Part shown: one piece after another, positions 38,003-47,054 of the stretch
How positions within the stretch are numbered: the first letter of the stretch is position 1
How the letters are laid out: the number at the start of each line of letters is the position of its first letter
Translations under genes and position numbers: made by a program
Notes under the pieces: generated by a model
What the model was told of the DNA's origin: nothing
What the model saw: the letters and a program-made list of their open reading frames with translations, nothing else
The model's database searches: none
Source of the DNA: Sphingomonas_B tabacisoli
GTDB lineage: Bacteria > Pseudomonadota > Alphaproteobacteria > Sphingomonadales > Sphingomonadaceae
DNA: 64,000 bases
Assembly (NCBI RefSeq): GCF_042678385.1
Contig: NZ_JBHUDY010000003.1
Location: forward strand, 97,359 to 161,358
Reading direction: 5' to 3'

Positions 38003-39256
38003 ATGGCCAGCAATGCCGTCACCACCACCACGCGCGCTTACCGCCCGGAGGACGATCACTGGGCCAGCTTCGCTCCGCCCGGCGCGCCGAAGCCGGGGTT
38101 TCGCCACGATGGCTGGACGCCTTTTCGCCAGCAGGTGTTCCTGCGCTCGATCGCGGAAGGCAAGACGGTCGAGCTCGCCTGCGCCGGCGTCGGCCTGTCG
38201 GTCCAGTCCGCCTACGCTTTCCGCAACCGCGCGAGCGGCGCGGCGTTCGCGCTCGGCTGGGCGGCGGCGAAGCTCTTGGCGCGCGAGCGGATCGCCGACA
38301 CGCTCCTCACCCGCGCGCTGGAAGGCCAGATCGAGACCGTGACGCGATCGGACGGCCTCACCGTCGATCGCCTGAAATATGACAACCGCACCGCGCTCGG
38401 CCTGCTCGCCCGGCTCGACCGCCAGGCCGAAAGCAACAGCGCCGCAGCGCAGGCCGCCCGCCTCGTCGCGCAGGAGTTCGAGGCCTATACCGAGGCGCTG
38501 GTCCGCGACGACAGCCCGGCACGCGCCGGTCTCTTCTTGGGCACCCGCGCGGTCACCGAGGCGGAGGCCGAGCTCGCCCCCGTCATCGCCCTTGCCCGCG
38601 CCGACCGCTTCGCCCGCGCCGGCGCCAGCCTGACGCAAGAAGTCGACGTCACCGACCTCGACCTCACCCAACGCGCCGGCTGGACCGCCGACCAATGGCA
38701 ACGCGCCGAAGCCGCCGGGCTGCTGGCCGTTTCTCCCCTCCCGCTTGCGGGAGGGGCCGGGGGAGGGCCTGTCGAGGAAGAAGACGCCGACGAAGACTCC
38801 TTCTCACCAACTCAATTTCCTCAACTTCGCTACCGCGACGAAGGCCTGCCGCCGGTCTGGGAGGACGAGACCTACGGCCCCGTCACCGATTTCCCGCCGC
38901 CGGACGACTATGCCGGGAAGCAGGTCGGTGAATGGGGCGAGCAGGATTACATGCGCACCCTCACGACCGCGGAGGAAGCCGCCTTCCTCGCCCGCCCTCC
39001 CGAGCCGGAAGACGAGCACACCACCGCCGCCCGCGCCATCGACGCGAGAGAACGGGACCTCTTTTTCGGCTTCGTGAAGGAGGAGGGAGCGAGAGAGGAA
39101 CCCTCCCTTCGTCGCCCCGGCCTTGAGCCGGGGTCCCGCTTACTTGGCGATGTAGAAGAAGAAGCGGGATGCCGGGTCGGGCCCGGCATGACGATTATGG
39201 CTGATCTCAGTAACTCCGCCCCACCAGCACCCGCTCCACAGCCGGCTGCCCCGTAA
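38003..39256 (+). CDS. HTH protein of unknown function with repeat-derived segments
   Basis: 417 residues from the ATG at 38003 (GGAGG six bases ahead). Residues 20-90 look like a DNA-binding helix-turn-helix (WTPFRQQVFLRSIAEGKTVELACAGVGLSVQSAYAFRNR in parts), comparable to terminase-small-subunit-like HTH proteins but with no phage neighbours. Residues 245-260 (SPLPLAGGAGGGP) come from one palindromic hairpin. The last 60 residues (LRRPGLEPGSRLL to GCRVGPGMT) come from another element, and the 3' end overlaps convergent proS by 50 bases, so the original stop has probably been lost. Confidence 0.72.
   Translation: MASNAVTTTTRAYRPEDDHWASFAPPGAPKPGFRHDGWTPFRQQVFLRSIAEGKTVELACAGVGLSVQSAYAFRNRASGAAFALGWAAAKLLARERIADTLLTRALEGQIETVTRSDGLTVDRLKYDNRTALGLLARLDRQAESNSAAAQAARLVAQEFEAYTEALVRDDSPARAGLFLGTRAVTEAEAELAPVIALARADRFARAGASLTQEVDVTDLDLTQRAGWTADQWQRAEAAGLLAVSPLPLAGGAGGGPVEEEDADEDSFSPTQFPQLRYRDEGLPPVWEDETYGPVTDFPPPDDYAGKQVGEWGEQDYMRTLTTAEEAAFLARPPEPEDEHTTAARAIDARERDLFFGFVKEEGAREEPSLRRPGLEPGSRLLGDVEEEAGCRVGPGMTIMADLSNSAPPAPAPQPAAP
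38735..38756. repeat. Hairpin element inside the HTH gene
   Basis: CCCCTCCCGC-TT-GCGGGAGGGG, identical to the left hairpin of the uvrA element, followed by GGGGGAGGGCCTGTC, which also occurs right after the hairpin at 60081. A half element, kept in frame. Confidence 0.85.
39111..39193. repeat. Palindromic element in the 3' end of the HTH gene
   Basis: Hairpins CCCCGGC-CTTGA-GCCGGGG and TGCCGGG..CCCGGCA flank a spacer with TCCCGCTT / AAGCGGGA complementarity. It encodes the Gly/Pro/Arg-rich tail of the HTH protein and ends 14 bases before the proS stop codon. Confidence 0.8.
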
Positions 39257-40745
39257 AGATGCACGCGCCGGACGCCGGCGCCGCATCCTCGGGCACGTTG
39301 CGGAGCGTCAGCTTCAGCGCCTTCAGCCGCTGGTCCACCGCGTCCAGCTCCGCGCCTGACGGCTTTGCCCATTCGACCTCGACCCAGCCGGGGAATTTCA
39401 CGCTCTCGGCAAAGAAGCTTTCCAGCTCGGCGAAGTCGGCAACGCCACGCTTGACGTTGGCGTCCAGCCGCGCCTTCGCCTCGGCGAATAGCCCGGTCTG
39501 GATCTCTTCCAGCAGCGCCGCGACGCCGCCCGCGAACTCCGCCCGCGGCTGGATCGTCGACGCGAGCTTGCCATTGTCCTGGTACAGCCGGTCGCGGCGG
39601 ATCGCGCTGACGTTGCCGCCGGCCATGTCGCGCGGCCCGACCTCGACGATCACCGGCGCGCCTTTCTTGATCCAGGCCCAGCGCTTGTTCGCCGCCTTGG
39701 CCGGCCGCGCGTCGAGCAGCGCCCGCACCGGCTCGCCCATCGCCGTCCGGCCCTGCAGCTCGGAGACCAAATCGCGGCAATAATCGAGGACCGCCGCATC
39801 CTCTTCGGTGTCGCGCAGCATCGGCACGATCACGACTTGCCACGGCGCCAGGCGCGGCGGCACGCGCAGCCCGTCGTCGTCGCCGTGCGTCATGATTAGC
39901 CCGCCGATCATCCGGGTCGAGACGCCCCAGCTCGTCGTCTGAGCGAGCTCGAGCTGCCCTTCGGCATTCTGGTAGCGGATGTTCTGCGCCTGGCTGAACG
40001 TCGTGCCCAGGAAGTGCGACGTGCCGGCCTGCAAAGCCTTCCCGTCCTGCATCATCGCTTCGATGCTGTAGGTGGCGACGGCGCCTGGGAAGCGCTCATT
40101 CTCCGGCTTCTCGCCGGCGATCACCGGCATCGCCACCGCTTCCTCGGCGAAGCGGCGATACACTTCGAGCATGCGCAGCGTCTCTTCGCGCGCTTCGGCT
40201 TCGGTGGCGTGGGCGGTATGGCCTTCCTGCCACAGGAACTCGGCCGTCCGCAGGAACATGCGGGTGCGCATTTCCCAGCGCACCACGTTCGCCCATTGGT
40301 TGATGAGCACCGGCAGGTCGCGCCAGCTCTGCACCCAGCGGGAGAAGGCGGCGCCGATCACGGTCTCGGAGGTGGGGCGGACGACCAGCGGCTCTTCCAG
40401 CTTCGCCTCCGGGTCGACGACCAGCTTGCCGCCCTCGGCCTTCAGCCGGTGGTGGGTGACCACCGCCATTTCCTTGGCAAAGCCTTCGACATGCTCCGCT
40501 TCCTTCTCGAAATAGGAAAGCGGGATGAACAGCGGGAAATAGCAATTCTCATGACCGGTCGCCTTGATGGCGTCGTCCAGCAGGCGCTGCATCCGCTCCC
40601 AGATGCCATAGCCCCAGGGGCGGATGACCATGCAGCCGCGCACGCCCGATTCTTCCGCCATGTCCGCCTCGGCGATGACGGCCTGATACCATTGGGCGAA
40701 GTCTTCCGAGCGCGTGACGTTCAGCGCGTGCTTGTTGGTGGTCAT
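39207..40745 (-). CDS. proS: Prolyl-tRNA synthetase (archaeal/eukaryotic-type)
   Basis: 512 residues. Class II synthetase: motif 1 region GVRGCMVIRPWGYGIWERMQ, motif 2 with VRWEMRTRMFLRTAEFLWQEGHTAHAT (in parts) and motif 3 region SWGVSTRMIGGLIMTHGDDDGLRVPP. The length near 500, the lack of the bacterial-type editing insertion and the C-terminal tyrosine (LVGRSY) mark the archaeal/eukaryote-like ProRS, which replaces the classical bacterial enzyme in some alphaproteobacteria. glpD lies 12 bases upstream on the same strand. Confidence 0.96.
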   Translation of the reverse strand: MTTNKHALNVTRSEDFAQWYQAVIAEADMAEESGVRGCMVIRPWGYGIWERMQRLLDDAIKATGHENCYFPLFIPLSYFEKEAEHVEGFAKEMAVVTHHRLKAEGGKLVVDPEAKLEEPLVVRPTSETVIGAAFSRWVQSWRDLPVLINQWANVVRWEMRTRMFLRTAEFLWQEGHTAHATEAEAREETLRMLEVYRRFAEEAVAMPVIAGEKPENERFPGAVATYSIEAMMQDGKALQAGTSHFLGTTFSQAQNIRYQNAEGQLELAQTTSWGVSTRMIGGLIMTHGDDDGLRVPPRLAPWQVVIVPMLRDTEEDAAVLDYCRDLVSELQGRTAMGEPVRALLDARPAKAANKRWAWIKKGAPVIVEVGPRDMAGGNVSAIRRDRLYQDNGKLASTIQPRAEFAGGVAALLEEIQTGLFAEAKARLDANVKRGVADFAELESFFAESVKFPGWVEVEWAKPSGAELDAVDQRLKALKLTLRNVPEDAAPASGACIFTGQPAVERVLVGRSY

Positions 40746-40757
40746 GGGGCAAAGCCC

Positions 40758-42215
40758 CTAGCGGCGGTCGAGATAGGCTTGCAACCGCGCTTCGTCGACT
40801 TCGCCCGTCAGCCCCAGCTTGGTCCGCCGCCAGAGGATGTCCTCGACGGAGCGCGCCCACTCGCGCTCGACCAGCCAGTCGACCTCACGGGCGGTGAGCC
40901 CCGCGCCAAACTCTTCGCCCAGCATAGGGTCGGTGAGAGTGAACCTATCCGCCATCATTTGATCTATCAGCGAGCCATAGGCTCTGACCCAGCGTCGAAG
41001 CCGGGCATCGCCGATCTGCGGCCACTGCCAGTTCAGTTCCTGACTATATGTCTCGACACTCCTGAAGAGGTCGCCGCCGGGAAAGCGGCGGTCGAGAGTT
41101 GCAGGTTTAAATGGTATGTTGAGAGCGCGGGCCAGCTTTCCGACTGCCACTTCGGCCAGATGCCGGGCCGTGGTGATCTTGCCGCCGAACACGGAGAGCA
41201 AAGGCGGACCGTCGGCGTCCAGCTCCAGCACGTAATCCCGCGTCACCTGCCGCGCTTCGCTCGCGCCGTCGTCATAGAGCGAGCGGATGCCGGCAAAGGT
41301 CGAAACGATGTCTGCGCGGAGGAGCTGTTTGGTGAAATAGCGGTTCACCGCCGCCAGCAGATAGTCGGTCTCTTCCTCGCCGATCCGCGCCGCGCCGGGA
41401 TCGTCGACTGGAATATCGGTGGTGCCGATCAGCGTCGTCTCGTTCCGGTAGGGAATCGCGAACACGATCCGCCGGTCTGGCTGCTGCAGGATATAGGCGT
41501 GTTCGCCCGCAAACAGGCGCGGCACGATGATGTGGCTGCCGCGCACCAGCCGCACCCGCGCCTTGGCATTCACGCCCAACCGCGCCTCGACCTCCCCGAT
41601 CCACGGCCCGGCGGCGTTGACCAGCGCGCGGGCGGTCACTTCGCCGCCGCTGAGCATAGCCCGCCACACCCCACCGTCGCGCCGCGCCGAAATCAGTTCG
41701 GTCCGCGTCCGCACTTCCGCGCCATTGTCGGCGGCGTCGCGGGCGTTCAGCACCACCAGCCGCGCGTCGTCCACCCAGGCGTCCGAATAGACGAACCCGC
41801 TTTTGGCCTTGCTCAGCGGCGCCAGGAATGCGCGGTCCTTCGCCCCGATTGCGCGCGACCTGGGGAGCGAAATCCGCCCGCCCAAATGGTCGTAGAGAAA
41901 TAGTCCGGCGCGGATCATCCATCTGGGCCGCAGCGTATTCTGGTGCGGCAACACGAACTCGAGCGGATAGATAAGATGCGGCGCGGCCTTCAGCAGCCGC
42001 TCGCGCTCGATCAGTCCCTCGCGGACCAGCTTGAACTCGTAATATTCGAGGTAGCGCAGCCCGCCATGGATCAGCTTGGTCGAGGCGGAAGACGTGCCCG
42101 AGGCGAGATCGTTCTTCTCGACCAGCAGCACCTTCAGGCCGTTCAGTGCGGCCTCGCGCGCGATCGCCGCGCCGTTGATCCCGCCGCCGATAATCAGGAG
42201 GTCATAATCCGACAC
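40758..42215 (-). CDS. glpD: Aerobic glycerol-3-phosphate dehydrogenase
   Basis: 485 residues, FAD enzyme that oxidises sn-glycerol-3-phosphate to dihydroxyacetone phosphate at the membrane. FAD motif IIGGGINGAAIAREAALNGLKVLLVEK (as segments) and the family signature SGTSSASTKLIHGGLRYLEYYEF are clear, as are FGGKITTARHLAEVAVGKL and the C-terminal helical domain. No glpF/glpK in the window. 43 bases separate its start from divergent rnr. Confidence 0.95.
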   Translation of the reverse strand: MSDYDLLIIGGGINGAAIAREAALNGLKVLLVEKNDLASGTSSASTKLIHGGLRYLEYYEFKLVREGLIERERLLKAAPHLIYPLEFVLPHQNTLRPRWMIRAGLFLYDHLGGRISLPRSRAIGAKDRAFLAPLSKAKSGFVYSDAWVDDARLVVLNARDAADNGAEVRTRTELISARRDGGVWRAMLSGGEVTARALVNAAGPWIGEVEARLGVNAKARVRLVRGSHIIVPRLFAGEHAYILQQPDRRIVFAIPYRNETTLIGTTDIPVDDPGAARIGEEETDYLLAAVNRYFTKQLLRADIVSTFAGIRSLYDDGASEARQVTRDYVLELDADGPPLLSVFGGKITTARHLAEVAVGKLARALNIPFKPATLDRRFPGGDLFRSVETYSQELNWQWPQIGDARLRRWVRAYGSLIDQMMADRFTLTDPMLGEEFGAGLTAREVDWLVEREWARSVEDILWRRTKLGLTGEVDEARLQAYLDRR

Positions 42216-42258
42216 CGCTGTCGGTTAGCCGAATGGAGAAGTTGTGCGTAGTAGGCAA

Positions 42259-44610
42259 ATGCGCAAACCGAAACGACCGCAAGGCATGCCCTCGCGCGAA
42301 CAGATCCTCGATTTCATCGCCACCTCCGACCAGCCAGCGGGCAAGCGGGAGATCGCCCGGGCCTTCGGACTCGTCGGCGCGGACAAGATCGCACTGAAGG
42401 CGCTCTTGAAGGACATGGCCGACGAAGGGCTGATCGATAGCGCCCCCGGCCGGGCATTCCACAAGATGGGCGGCGTGCCCAAGGTCACCGTGCTGCGCGT
42501 CGTCGATGTGGACGAGGACGGCCAGGCCTGGGCCGTGCCAGAGCGCTGGGAAGCCGACACGGCCGCGCCCAAGCTCCGCGTCCGCGAGCGCAAGCGCCAG
42601 TCCGCGCTGGGCGTCGGCGACCGCATTCTCGCCCGCACAGAGGAGGCGGGGAAAGGCTGGATCGCGCATCCAATGAAGAAGCTCGCGCGTGGTGAGGAAT
42701 TGATGCTGGGCGTCCTCCATCAGGAAGGCGAGCGCTGGTTCCTGCAGGGCGTCGAGAAGCGCGAGCGGCTCGACTTTCCGGTTTCCGACCGCGGCGAAGC
42801 GCAGGCCGGCGATCTGGTCCTGGCCGAAAAGGCCGGCCGGCCGCCGCGGATCACCGCGCGCGTGGTCGAGCGGCTCGGGGATCCGTTCGAAGCGCGCAGT
42901 TTCTCTCTGATCGCGATCCACCGCCACGGCATCCCGCACGCGTTCAAGGAGGAAGTGCTGGAGGAGGCTGCGCGCGTCGCGAAGCTGCCGCTAAATCCTC
43001 CCCGGAACGGGGAGGGGGACCATGCGCAGCATGGTGGAGGGGGCCCCGAGCCACGCACCGCTGGCGGGCCCCCTCCACCACCGGGCTTCGCCCGGCGGTC
43101 CCCCTCCCCGTCCCGGGGAGGATCTGAAAGGGAAGATCTGCGGCACCTGCCGATCGTCGCGATCGATCCGGTCGACGCGCGCGATCATGACGACGCCGTC
43201 TGGGCCGAGGCGACCGATGAGGGTTGGAACGCGATCGTCGCCATCGCCGATGTCAGCTTCTACGTCCGCCCCGGCTCGCAGCTCGATCGGGAGGCGCGGC
43301 GGCGGGGCAACAGCGTGTATTTCCCAGATCGCGTCGTGCCGATGCTGCCGGAGACGCTGTCCGCCGACGTGTGCTCGCTGAAGCAAGGCGTCGATCGCGC
43401 CGCGCTCGCCTGTCATCTGACGATCGGCAAGGACGGCCAGCTCAAGGCGTGGCGATTCAGCCGCGCCGTAGTCCGGATCGCCGCGAACATTGCCTACGAG
43501 AATGCACAAGCGGCGATCGACGGAGCGGAGCAGACGGTCGATCCGGACCTGGTCGAACGCGCGCTGAAACCGCTCTGGGCCTGCTGGGCCGCGCTTGCCA
43601 AGGCGCGGAGCAAGCGGGAGCCATTGGAACTCGATCTGCCCGAGCGGCGCGTGGTGCTCGATGAGATGGGCCGGATCATGTCGGTCGCCCCGCGCGAGCG
43701 GCTGGATGCGCACCGGCTGATCGAGGATTTCATGATCGCCGCCAACGTCGCCGCGGCGAAGGCGCTGGAAGCGAAGAAAGCGCCGGTCATGTACCGCGAC
43801 CATGAGCCGCCGAGCCGCGAGAAGCTGGTCGCGCTGAAGGATTATCTGAAGACTTTCGACATCGAGTTCGCGCTTGGCCAGGTGATCCGTCCGGCCACAT
43901 TCAACCGCATCATCGAGCGCGTGGGCGAGGCGGATTTCCGGCCGCAGGTGATGGAGCAGATCCTCCGTTCGCAAACCCAAGCCTATTATGGGCCGGACAA
44001 TAAGGGGCATTTCGGCTTGGCGCTTGGGTCCTACGCCCATTTCACCAGCCCGATCCGACGCTATGCCGACCTGATCGTGCATCGCTCGCTGGTCGGCGCC
44101 TATGGCCTGGGGCCGGCGGTCAAGGAAACGGCGCTGACGCCCGCCGAAGGCGAGGCGATGGAGCTGATTGGCGAATCGATCAGTCAGCTCGAACGGCGCG
44201 CGATGGAGGCGGAGCGCGAGACCATCGACCGCTATGTCGCCGCCTATCTCTCCGAACGGGTCGGCGAAGTGCTGGAAACCCGGATCACCGGCGTGCAGCC
44301 GTTCGGCTTCTTCGCAACGGTGGAGGGCCTCGGCGGCGATGGGCTGGTGCCCGTCTCCACCCTCGGCGCCGAATATTTCCGCTACGACGAAAAGATGCAG
44401 ACGCTGACCGGCGAGGACAGCGAGACTGCGTTCGCCCCGGGCCAGCGCCTGAAACTCAGGCTGGCAGAGGCGAACCCCGTCACCGGATCGCTGCGCTTCG
44501 AGCTGCCCGACGCGCCTGCGAGTCGCGGCGAACCGCGGCGGCGTGACCGCGAACGGCCGGGAAAGCGCCGTGGCCGACCTGCCAATATTCGTCATCGATC
44601 AAGACGTTAG
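42259..44610 (+). CDS. rnr: Ribonuclease R with a repeat-encoded insert
   Basis: 783 residues from the ATG at 42259 (TAGG ahead; GTG 42244 and ATG 42286 are alternatives). RNase R degrades structured RNA 3' to 5'. N-terminal winged helix, two cold-shock domains, then the RNB domain with IVAIDPVDARDHDDAVWAE (catalytic Asp cluster), PEACH-like core YAHFTSPIRRYADLIVHRSL and a C-terminal S1 domain (LETRITGVQPFGFFATVE) plus a basic tail. Residues about 246-291 (PPRNGEGDHAQHGGGG to SPSPSRGGSE) come from a palindromic element inserted between cold-shock and RNB domains. Confidence 0.95.
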   Translation: MRKPKRPQGMPSREQILDFIATSDQPAGKREIARAFGLVGADKIALKALLKDMADEGLIDSAPGRAFHKMGGVPKVTVLRVVDVDEDGQAWAVPERWEADTAAPKLRVRERKRQSALGVGDRILARTEEAGKGWIAHPMKKLARGEELMLGVLHQEGERWFLQGVEKRERLDFPVSDRGEAQAGDLVLAEKAGRPPRITARVVERLGDPFEARSFSLIAIHRHGIPHAFKEEVLEEAARVAKLPLNPPRNGEGDHAQHGGGGPEPRTAGGPPPPPGFARRSPSPSRGGSEREDLRHLPIVAIDPVDARDHDDAVWAEATDEGWNAIVAIADVSFYVRPGSQLDREARRRGNSVYFPDRVVPMLPETLSADVCSLKQGVDRAALACHLTIGKDGQLKAWRFSRAVVRIAANIAYENAQAAIDGAEQTVDPDLVERALKPLWACWAALAKARSKREPLELDLPERRVVLDEMGRIMSVAPRERLDAHRLIEDFMIAANVAAAKALEAKKAPVMYRDHEPPSREKLVALKDYLKTFDIEFALGQVIRPATFNRIIERVGEADFRPQVMEQILRSQTQAYYGPDNKGHFGLALGSYAHFTSPIRRYADLIVHRSLVGAYGLGPAVKETALTPAEGEAMELIGESISQLERRAMEAERETIDRYVAAYLSERVGEVLETRITGVQPFGFFATVEGLGGDGLVPVSTLGAEYFRYDEKMQTLTGEDSETAFAPGQRLKLRLAEANPVTGSLRFELPDAPASRGEPRRRDRERPGKRRGRPANIRHRSRR
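42993..43125. repeat. Nested palindromic element inside rnr
   Basis: Outer arms ATCCTCCCC (42995-43003) and GGGGAGGAT (43115-43123), an exact 15-bp inner inverted repeat TGGTGGAGGGGGCCC (43032-43046 and 43066-43080) and small hairpins near both ends. Read in frame by rnr; about 44 codons. Confidence 0.88.
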
Positions 44611-44696
44611 CGGAAACTTCGCAGAAACAGATTGCAGTCGAGTCACACAAGTGTCACGCTCCCGTCAACGATATGTCATGTTGAGAGGAGCTGGAG

Positions 44697-45032
44697 ATGC
44701 GTTACTGGCTGGCTTTGGCGGCGGGCGTTGTGGTTGCGAGCGCGGCGAGCGCGCAGACCTCCACCATCTATGCGCGTTCGTCTGGGGAGGCGGCCCGTAC
44801 CGAGCGGCTTCTGCTCTTGCAGCGTGGAGATGAGCCGACCGGCGCGTCTGCCCGGCTCAATCTCGCCAATCTGTACATGCAGACCGGTCGCCGCGTTCAG
44901 GCCGCCGATCTCTATCGGGAAGTGCTGTCGAACGACAATCAGCTGATGCGCACTCAGACCGGCGAACTGGTCTGGTCCCATCAGCTTGCCCGGCGCGAGC
45001 TGCACCGCGCTCCCGCGCTGGCATTGCGCTGA
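44697..45032 (+). CDS. Small secreted TPR-like protein
   Basis: 111 residues with GAGAGGAGC ahead of the ATG. A signal peptide (AAGVVVASAASAQ, cut near 20) precedes a short alpha-helical region with one TPR-like repeat (ASARLNLANLYMQTGRRVQAADLYREVL in parts). Probably periplasmic. Function unknown. It stands alone after rnr and has its own terminator. Confidence 0.75.
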   Translation: MRYWLALAAGVVVASAASAQTSTIYARSSGEAARTERLLLLQRGDEPTGASARLNLANLYMQTGRRVQAADLYREVLSNDNQLMRTQTGELVWSHQLARRELHRAPALALR

Positions 45033-45063
45033 ACGGTTCGACGAGCCGCTAAGGCTTTCGACG

Positions 45064-45098
45064 AAAGGCCGGCTCGCCGATTGGCGCGCCGGCCTTTT
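45064..45098 (+). terminator. Rho-independent terminator after the small TPR gene
   Basis: Stem AAAGGCCGGC (45064-45073) / GCCGGCCTTT (45088-45097), loop of 14 bases that can pair internally (GCC/GGC), followed by TTCG. It starts 32 bases after the stop codon. Confidence 0.82.
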
Positions 45099-45162
45099 CG
45101 TTTAGCTTGGGCGGTGACGCCGGCGACACTGCTCAGTTCCAAGCCACTCGTTGGACGTCAGG

Positions 45163-45197
45163 CGGCAGGAGGCAGGAGGCAGGACGCAGGAGGGACA
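45163..45197. repeat. Short tandem repeat (GGCAGGA-type heptamer)
   Basis: About four and a half imperfect copies of the heptamer GGCAGGA in the gap between the TPR-protein terminator and the lipoprotein gene. No coding sequence is supported in 45033-45239. Confidence 0.7.
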
Positions 45198-45239
45198 GAG
45201 CTGGCCGACGGCTTCGAGGAAGGCCGAGGGGACTAAAGC

Positions 45240-46100
45240 TCAGGTTGGGCCGATAATCACATCGATATTCGTTCCGAGCTGCAAGCCCTGCAGGTCGGTA
45301 GCGAAGCTAGGGTTGGCGGTCTTCAGCTCGAACTTATAGATCTTCCCATCGGGCAGCGGCCCAAATGTTCCCTGCTTTGCAAAAAGCAAGCCGATCTGGC
45401 CCGAACTGATCGTCTTGGCGAGGTTCTTCATCTCCATCGGAACGCCGAGCGTCGGAAACTGACCAAGATGAATTTGAAGAGTAATCGATAACGAAGGTGG
45501 CGACACTACAACGAGTTCATAGGGGAGCTTGTCTTCTGCGACAGGCAGAAACCGAACGCCCAGCACCGCGGGTTTCGTTTCATGTCCATCAACAAAGATG
45601 TTGCCGCCGAATCCCCCTCCGGGCGCACAGGGCGGCTTGATATGCCAGTGGACGCGCGTTTCGAGAGCAAGGTCCAGCGGCGAGTTCATGTTGAGACCAC
45701 CAGCGACAGGTAGAAAGTCGAACCGGTTGACGACGACTCGCGCTTTCGTCGTGTCGCTCATCAGTTCCGCGTACCACTCGCCTTTCGGCAGCGGCCAGCA
45801 CCCCTTCGTATCGCGATACAAATATCCAGTGCTGCTGGTCGACTGAAACCGCACGGTTTTCTGATCCGCTGGTCGGGCCGAAAGTAGCGCTCCCCATCCG
45901 ATGATCGGCCGATACGCGGCGCGTAAACGCGCGCCCTGAGCGTTCGTCGCCAGATCGCCGGTTGACTGTTCGATCGATGCTTCGTTGGCCGCGATCCGCC
46001 TTTCCAACGCGGCAATATCTGCGCGGAGCGCCCTTTTCTCGAGCGTTGCACAGCCTGCAAGGCAAGGAAGGACAAGCACGAGCGCTGCAGTTCGAACCAT
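45240..46100 (-). CDS. Lipoprotein of unknown function (module gene 2)
   Basis: 286 residues from the ATG at 46100 (GGAGGGG seven bases ahead; a GTG one codon earlier is too close). Lipobox LPCLAGC, then a coiled coil (EKRALRADIAALERRIAANEASIEQ in parts) as a stalk, then a beta-rich domain of about 220 residues with no motif I recognise. The start is coupled to the stop of the upstream lipoprotein gene (TGATG). GC content is well below that of the flanking genes. Confidence 0.78.
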   Translation of the reverse strand: MVRTAALVLVLPCLAGCATLEKRALRADIAALERRIAANEASIEQSTGDLATNAQGARLRAAYRPIIGWGALLSARPADQKTVRFQSTSSTGYLYRDTKGCWPLPKGEWYAELMSDTTKARVVVNRFDFLPVAGGLNMNSPLDLALETRVHWHIKPPCAPGGGFGGNIFVDGHETKPAVLGVRFLPVAEDKLPYELVVVSPPSLSITLQIHLGQFPTLGVPMEMKNLAKTISSGQIGLLFAKQGTFGPLPDGKIYKFELKTANPSFATDLQGLQLGTNIDVIIGPT

Positions 46101-46861
46101 CACAGCCCCTCCACATTGGCGTAGACGTGGATTCCGTTCTTCAGGAACAGGACATGCTGAACCCTGACCGCACCGCTGACATAAGTATCAGGATAAGTGA
46201 GCGTGCCCGTTACGGAGCTGCCGTTTCCTGTGGGGAAGCTGATCGTCTGGCTGCCCGCCTTGCCCCCGATCCCGAAATCATTCTTTAGCGGAATCGGCAC
46301 TGGAGGAAGCTTGGCTGTCATCTCCGTGGCCTTCAATTCCGTAAGCTCGCGAAGAAAGATCCATTTCTCGAAATCGAGCGGCCCGAATTTCAGCTCGGGC
46401 ACAAACCGCGTGGCAACCAGCCGGAGCTGCAGCGTATCAGGGCGTTTTGCATCGCCTTCGATCATAAAGCGCGCGTCCATCCGGACGCGCGCACGGAGCC
46501 CCGTTTTGATGTCCTTTGCCGACGCATCGATCGACAGTAGAGGCGATCCCGCGCGAAACGCCAGGCGCACGGATGCGAGCGTAATCTGAATCGGCCGCCC
46601 ATGATCCAGCGTCACCTGAAAGCCATCGAAAGGTGCGAGGATTTGGTCGAAAATGACCCCGTTCAAAAACAGAAAAAGATCATATTTCGAAGGATCGAAT
46701 ATCTGCTGGGAAGCTGACACCGAGATTTGATGTGAGGCCAGATCCACAGTGCGTAACTGGGATCGTTGGAGCTCAAGAAGCCTGATCTCTGTGCTGCAGG
46801 AGGGCAAAAGGCTTAGCGCGATAGCGGCAGCACAGATGCGCTGCGGTTTGCCATGCTTCAT
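46100..46861 (-). CDS. Lipoprotein of unknown function (module gene 1)
   Basis: 253 residues from the ATG at 46861 (AGGGGATC ahead); the longer frame upstream has no lipoprotein signal. Lipobox SLLPSC. The body is beta-rich: LFLFLNGVIFDQILAPFDGF, QITLASVRLAFRAGSPLLSIDA and a C-terminal FLKNGIHVYANV. The pattern of long amphipathic strands is reminiscent of DUF1439/YceB-like lipid-binding lipoproteins, but this is a weak impression. Low GC (28 of 60 bases in 46681-46740). Probably acts with the coupled gene downstream. Confidence 0.75.
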   Translation of the reverse strand: MKHGKPQRICAAAIALSLLPSCSTEIRLLELQRSQLRTVDLASHQISVSASQQIFDPSKYDLFLFLNGVIFDQILAPFDGFQVTLDHGRPIQITLASVRLAFRAGSPLLSIDASAKDIKTGLRARVRMDARFMIEGDAKRPDTLQLRLVATRFVPELKFGPLDFEKWIFLRELTELKATEMTAKLPPVPIPLKNDFGIGGKAGSQTISFPTGNGSSVTGTLTYPDTYVSGAVRVQHVLFLKNGIHVYANVEGL

Positions 46862-47054
46862 ACTAGATCCCCTGTTCTTTGGTAGGATGACGCACCACCG
46901 CAATGAACCCAAGAAGAGTCGGAACCGAAACGGCCTGATGTTTGGCCATTTCGGACCGATGTTTTTTGGCCAAGTGCGGACCGATCTCGACAAACGGTGA
47001 TATCTGTCGACAGGCGCCATTTCACGTTCGGGAGCAGATGATAGAGATCGGCCG

